6,391 bases of DNA. Origin: Chitinophagaceae bacterium. GTDB taxonomy: Bacteria; Bacteroidota; Bacteroidia; Chitinophagales; Chitinophagaceae. The DNA lies in contig DMPB01000068.1 in NCBI GenBank assembly GCA_003456175.1, positions 17,635 to 24,025 on the forward strand, given 5' to 3'. How positions within the stretch are numbered: the stretch's first letter is position 1; each line of letters opens with the position of its first letter. Positions 5,433-6,391 of the stretch are shown in pieces. The notes under the pieces were generated by a model, which was given only the letters and a program-made list of their open reading frames with translations, made no database searches and was not told the DNA's origin. The position numbers were made by a program, and so were the translations under genes.

Positions 5433-5630
5433 ATGAATAAGGTTACGGCTTATTTTAAAGATTCTTATCAAGAGCTTGTAGAGCGTGTTACATGGCCTAC
5501 TTCTCAGCAATTGCAACAAAGCACTGTAATTGTATTGGTAGCTACACTTATCATCACATTGATGGTTACATTAATGGACTTTGGTAGTGCTCAATTACTA
5601 AAGTTAGTTTACTCACTCTTTAAAGCGTAA
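5433..5630 (+). CDS. secE: Preprotein translocase subunit SecE
   Basis: SecE clamps the two halves of SecY and is essential for the inner-membrane Sec channel. The 65-residue protein is the short one-helix form. A cytoplasmic amphipathic helix with the family hallmark ELVERVTWPT (14-23) leads to a single membrane helix at about 31-50 (STVIVLVATLIITLMVTLMD). An open frame reaches a GTG at 5358, but its 25 extra residues are unlike SecE, and MNKVTAYFKDSYQEL is the normal family start, so I use 5433. The leader is A/T-rich without an SD. A 101-base gap separates it from tRNA-Trp, where no good promoter was seen. nusG begins 11 bases after its stop, the usual secE-nusG pairing. Confidence 0.95.
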   Translation: MNKVTAYFKDSYQELVERVTWPTSQQLQQSTVIVLVATLIITLMVTLMDFGSAQLLKLVYSLFKA

Positions 5631-5641
5631 TAGCTTAGTAT

Positions 5642-6274
5642 ATGGAAGCAACAACCGATGTACAAGTACAACCACCACAACAAGATAATACCAAGTATTA
5701 TGCCTTACGTGTGGTGAGCGGCAAAGAAAGAAAGGTAAAAGAGCAACTCGATAAAGAAATTTCTCGGAACAACTGGTCGACTTTAATTAAGCAGGTTTTC
5801 TTACCAATGGAAAAGATTTATACAGTTAAATCAGGTAAGAAGGTGATGCGTGAAAAAAATTTGTATCCAGGTTATCTTTTCTTAGAAGTGTATGAAAAGC
5901 AAGAAAAAAAACAAGGAGAAAAACAAGGAGAAAAACTGAGCGATGATATTGTTCAATACATAACGAACATTAGCAACGTAATGCACTTCTTAACAGACGG
6001 AAAAGGTAGTAAGGGCAATATTATTTCACTTCGTAAAACAGAAGTGAATAAAATGTTGGGTAAGGTTGATGAAATGCAAGAACAAGGTGTAACTATGAGT
6101 GAGCCTTATATTGTAGGTGAAACCATCAAAATTATTGAAGGACCTTTCAACGATTTCAACGGTATTATTGAAGAAGTAAACGACGAGAAAAAGAAATTGA
6201 AAGTTACCGTGAAAATTTTCGGACGTTCAACACCTGTTGAATTAAACTACATGCAGGTAGAAAAATTGTCTTAA
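5642..6274 (+). CDS. nusG: Transcription termination/antitermination factor NusG
   Basis: NusG binds RNA polymerase across its cleft through the NGN domain. Its KOW domain contacts Rho or ribosomal protein S10. Here NGN spans about residues 18-140, with YYALRVVSGKERKVKEQL (19-36), FLPMEKIY (53-60) and the signature LYPGYLFLEV (74-83). The KOW domain spans about 155-210, with VGETIKIIEGPF (158-169) and NGIIEEV (173-179). The product is 210 residues, somewhat longer than the roughly 180-190 I associate with the family. The extra length comes from a Gln/Lys-rich N-terminal tail (MEATTDVQVQPPQQDN) and a charged insertion at 85-100 that contains a duplicated QGEK. It is close behind secE and ends in a terminator, so the promoter at 3300 or a secE-proximal one must supply it. 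Confidence 0.97.
   Translation: MEATTDVQVQPPQQDNTKYYALRVVSGKERKVKEQLDKEISRNNWSTLIKQVFLPMEKIYTVKSGKKVMREKNLYPGYLFLEVYEKQEKKQGEKQGEKLSDDIVQYITNISNVMHFLTDGKGSKGNIISLRKTEVNKMLGKVDEMQEQGVTMSEPYIVGETIKIIEGPFNDFNGIIEEVNDEKKKLKVTVKIFGRSTPVELNYMQVEKLS
5911..5934 (+). repeat. 12-bp tandem duplication inside nusG
   Basis: ACAAGGAGAAAA occurs twice head to tail without mismatch (5911-5922 and 5923-5934), and AAAA before and AC after extend the periodicity. It encodes QGEKQGEK at residues 91-98, in frame. It sits in a charged loop of the NGN domain, after the YPGYLFLEV strand. Confidence 0.9.
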
Positions 6275-6306
6275 TTGCGCTTTTCAAAACTTATTGTAAT
6301 ATTGTT

Positions 6307-6340
6307 AGAACGCTGTCTTTCGGGGCAGCGTTCTTCTTTT
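6307..6340 (+). terminator. Rho-independent terminator after nusG
   Basis: AGAACGCTG (6307-6315) pairs with CAGCGTTCT (6326-6334). Three more pairs, including two G-U, close a TTCG loop (6319-6322). The tail TTCTTTT (6334-6340) completes an intrinsic terminator 32 bases after the nusG stop. Confidence 0.88.
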
Positions 6341-6356
6341 AGTACCATCATTACTC

Positions 6357-6371
6357 ACCTTGCGGTAAATG
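6357..6371 (+). repeat. Copy of the ACCTTrCGGTAAATG motif, after the nusG terminator
   Basis: ACCTTGCGGTAAATG is identical over 15 bases to 2412-2426 inside xerC and differs by one base from 3239-3253. It lies 17 bases after the terminator tail. The remaining sequence to the window end shows no gene. Confidence 0.45.
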
Positions 6372-6391
6372 GATGATTGGCCATAGTTGCT

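Overview
The window reads as chromosomal core sequence of a member of the Bacteroidota, most likely a Chitinophagaceae-like lineage (the family level is inference). The gene order rpsU - xerC-type recombinase - hpf - tRNA-Thr/Tyr/Gly/Thr - tuf - tRNA-Trp - secE - nusG is an arrangement I know from that phylum. Two promoters fit the Bacteroidota -33/-7 consensus (TTTG, about 19 bases, TAnnTTTG) with identical 18-base spacers. All genes except rpsU lack a Shine-Dalgarno (SD) sequence, and no tRNA gene encodes its CCA end.

Left part, minus strand (1-1311): riboflavin synthase alpha subunit (ribE), followed after 10 bases by the N-terminal 231 residues of a polytopic YfhO-like membrane protein that runs off the left edge. 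Middle part, plus strand (1415-3217): a promoter and a perfect SD drive rpsU (bS21). A strong intrinsic terminator follows, and its U-tract touches the ATG of an intact XerC-like tyrosine recombinase. After a 233-base gap with a candidate promoter comes hpf, a short ribosome hibernation factor, with its own terminator.

Right part, plus strand (3300-6340): a consensus promoter starts a stable-RNA and translation operon. It contains tRNA-Thr(UGU), tRNA-Tyr(GUA), tRNA-Gly(UCC), tRNA-Thr(GGU), EF-Tu, a long AT-rich terminator-like hairpin, tRNA-Trp(CCA), SecE and NusG, and ends in a UUCG-loop terminator. The last 51 bases hold no recognisable gene.

Functionally this is a growth-rate cluster: a ribosomal protein that probably controls its own synthesis, a factor that stores idle ribosomes, the elongation factor with several of its tRNA substrates, a translocon subunit and a transcription elongation factor. 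I found no phage, CRISPR, insertion sequence or defence system. The most interesting points are regulatory: the lone SD of rpsU, the terminator abutting xerC, the terminator inside the tuf-secE operon, and a short directional motif (CGGTAAAT) that occurs four times.
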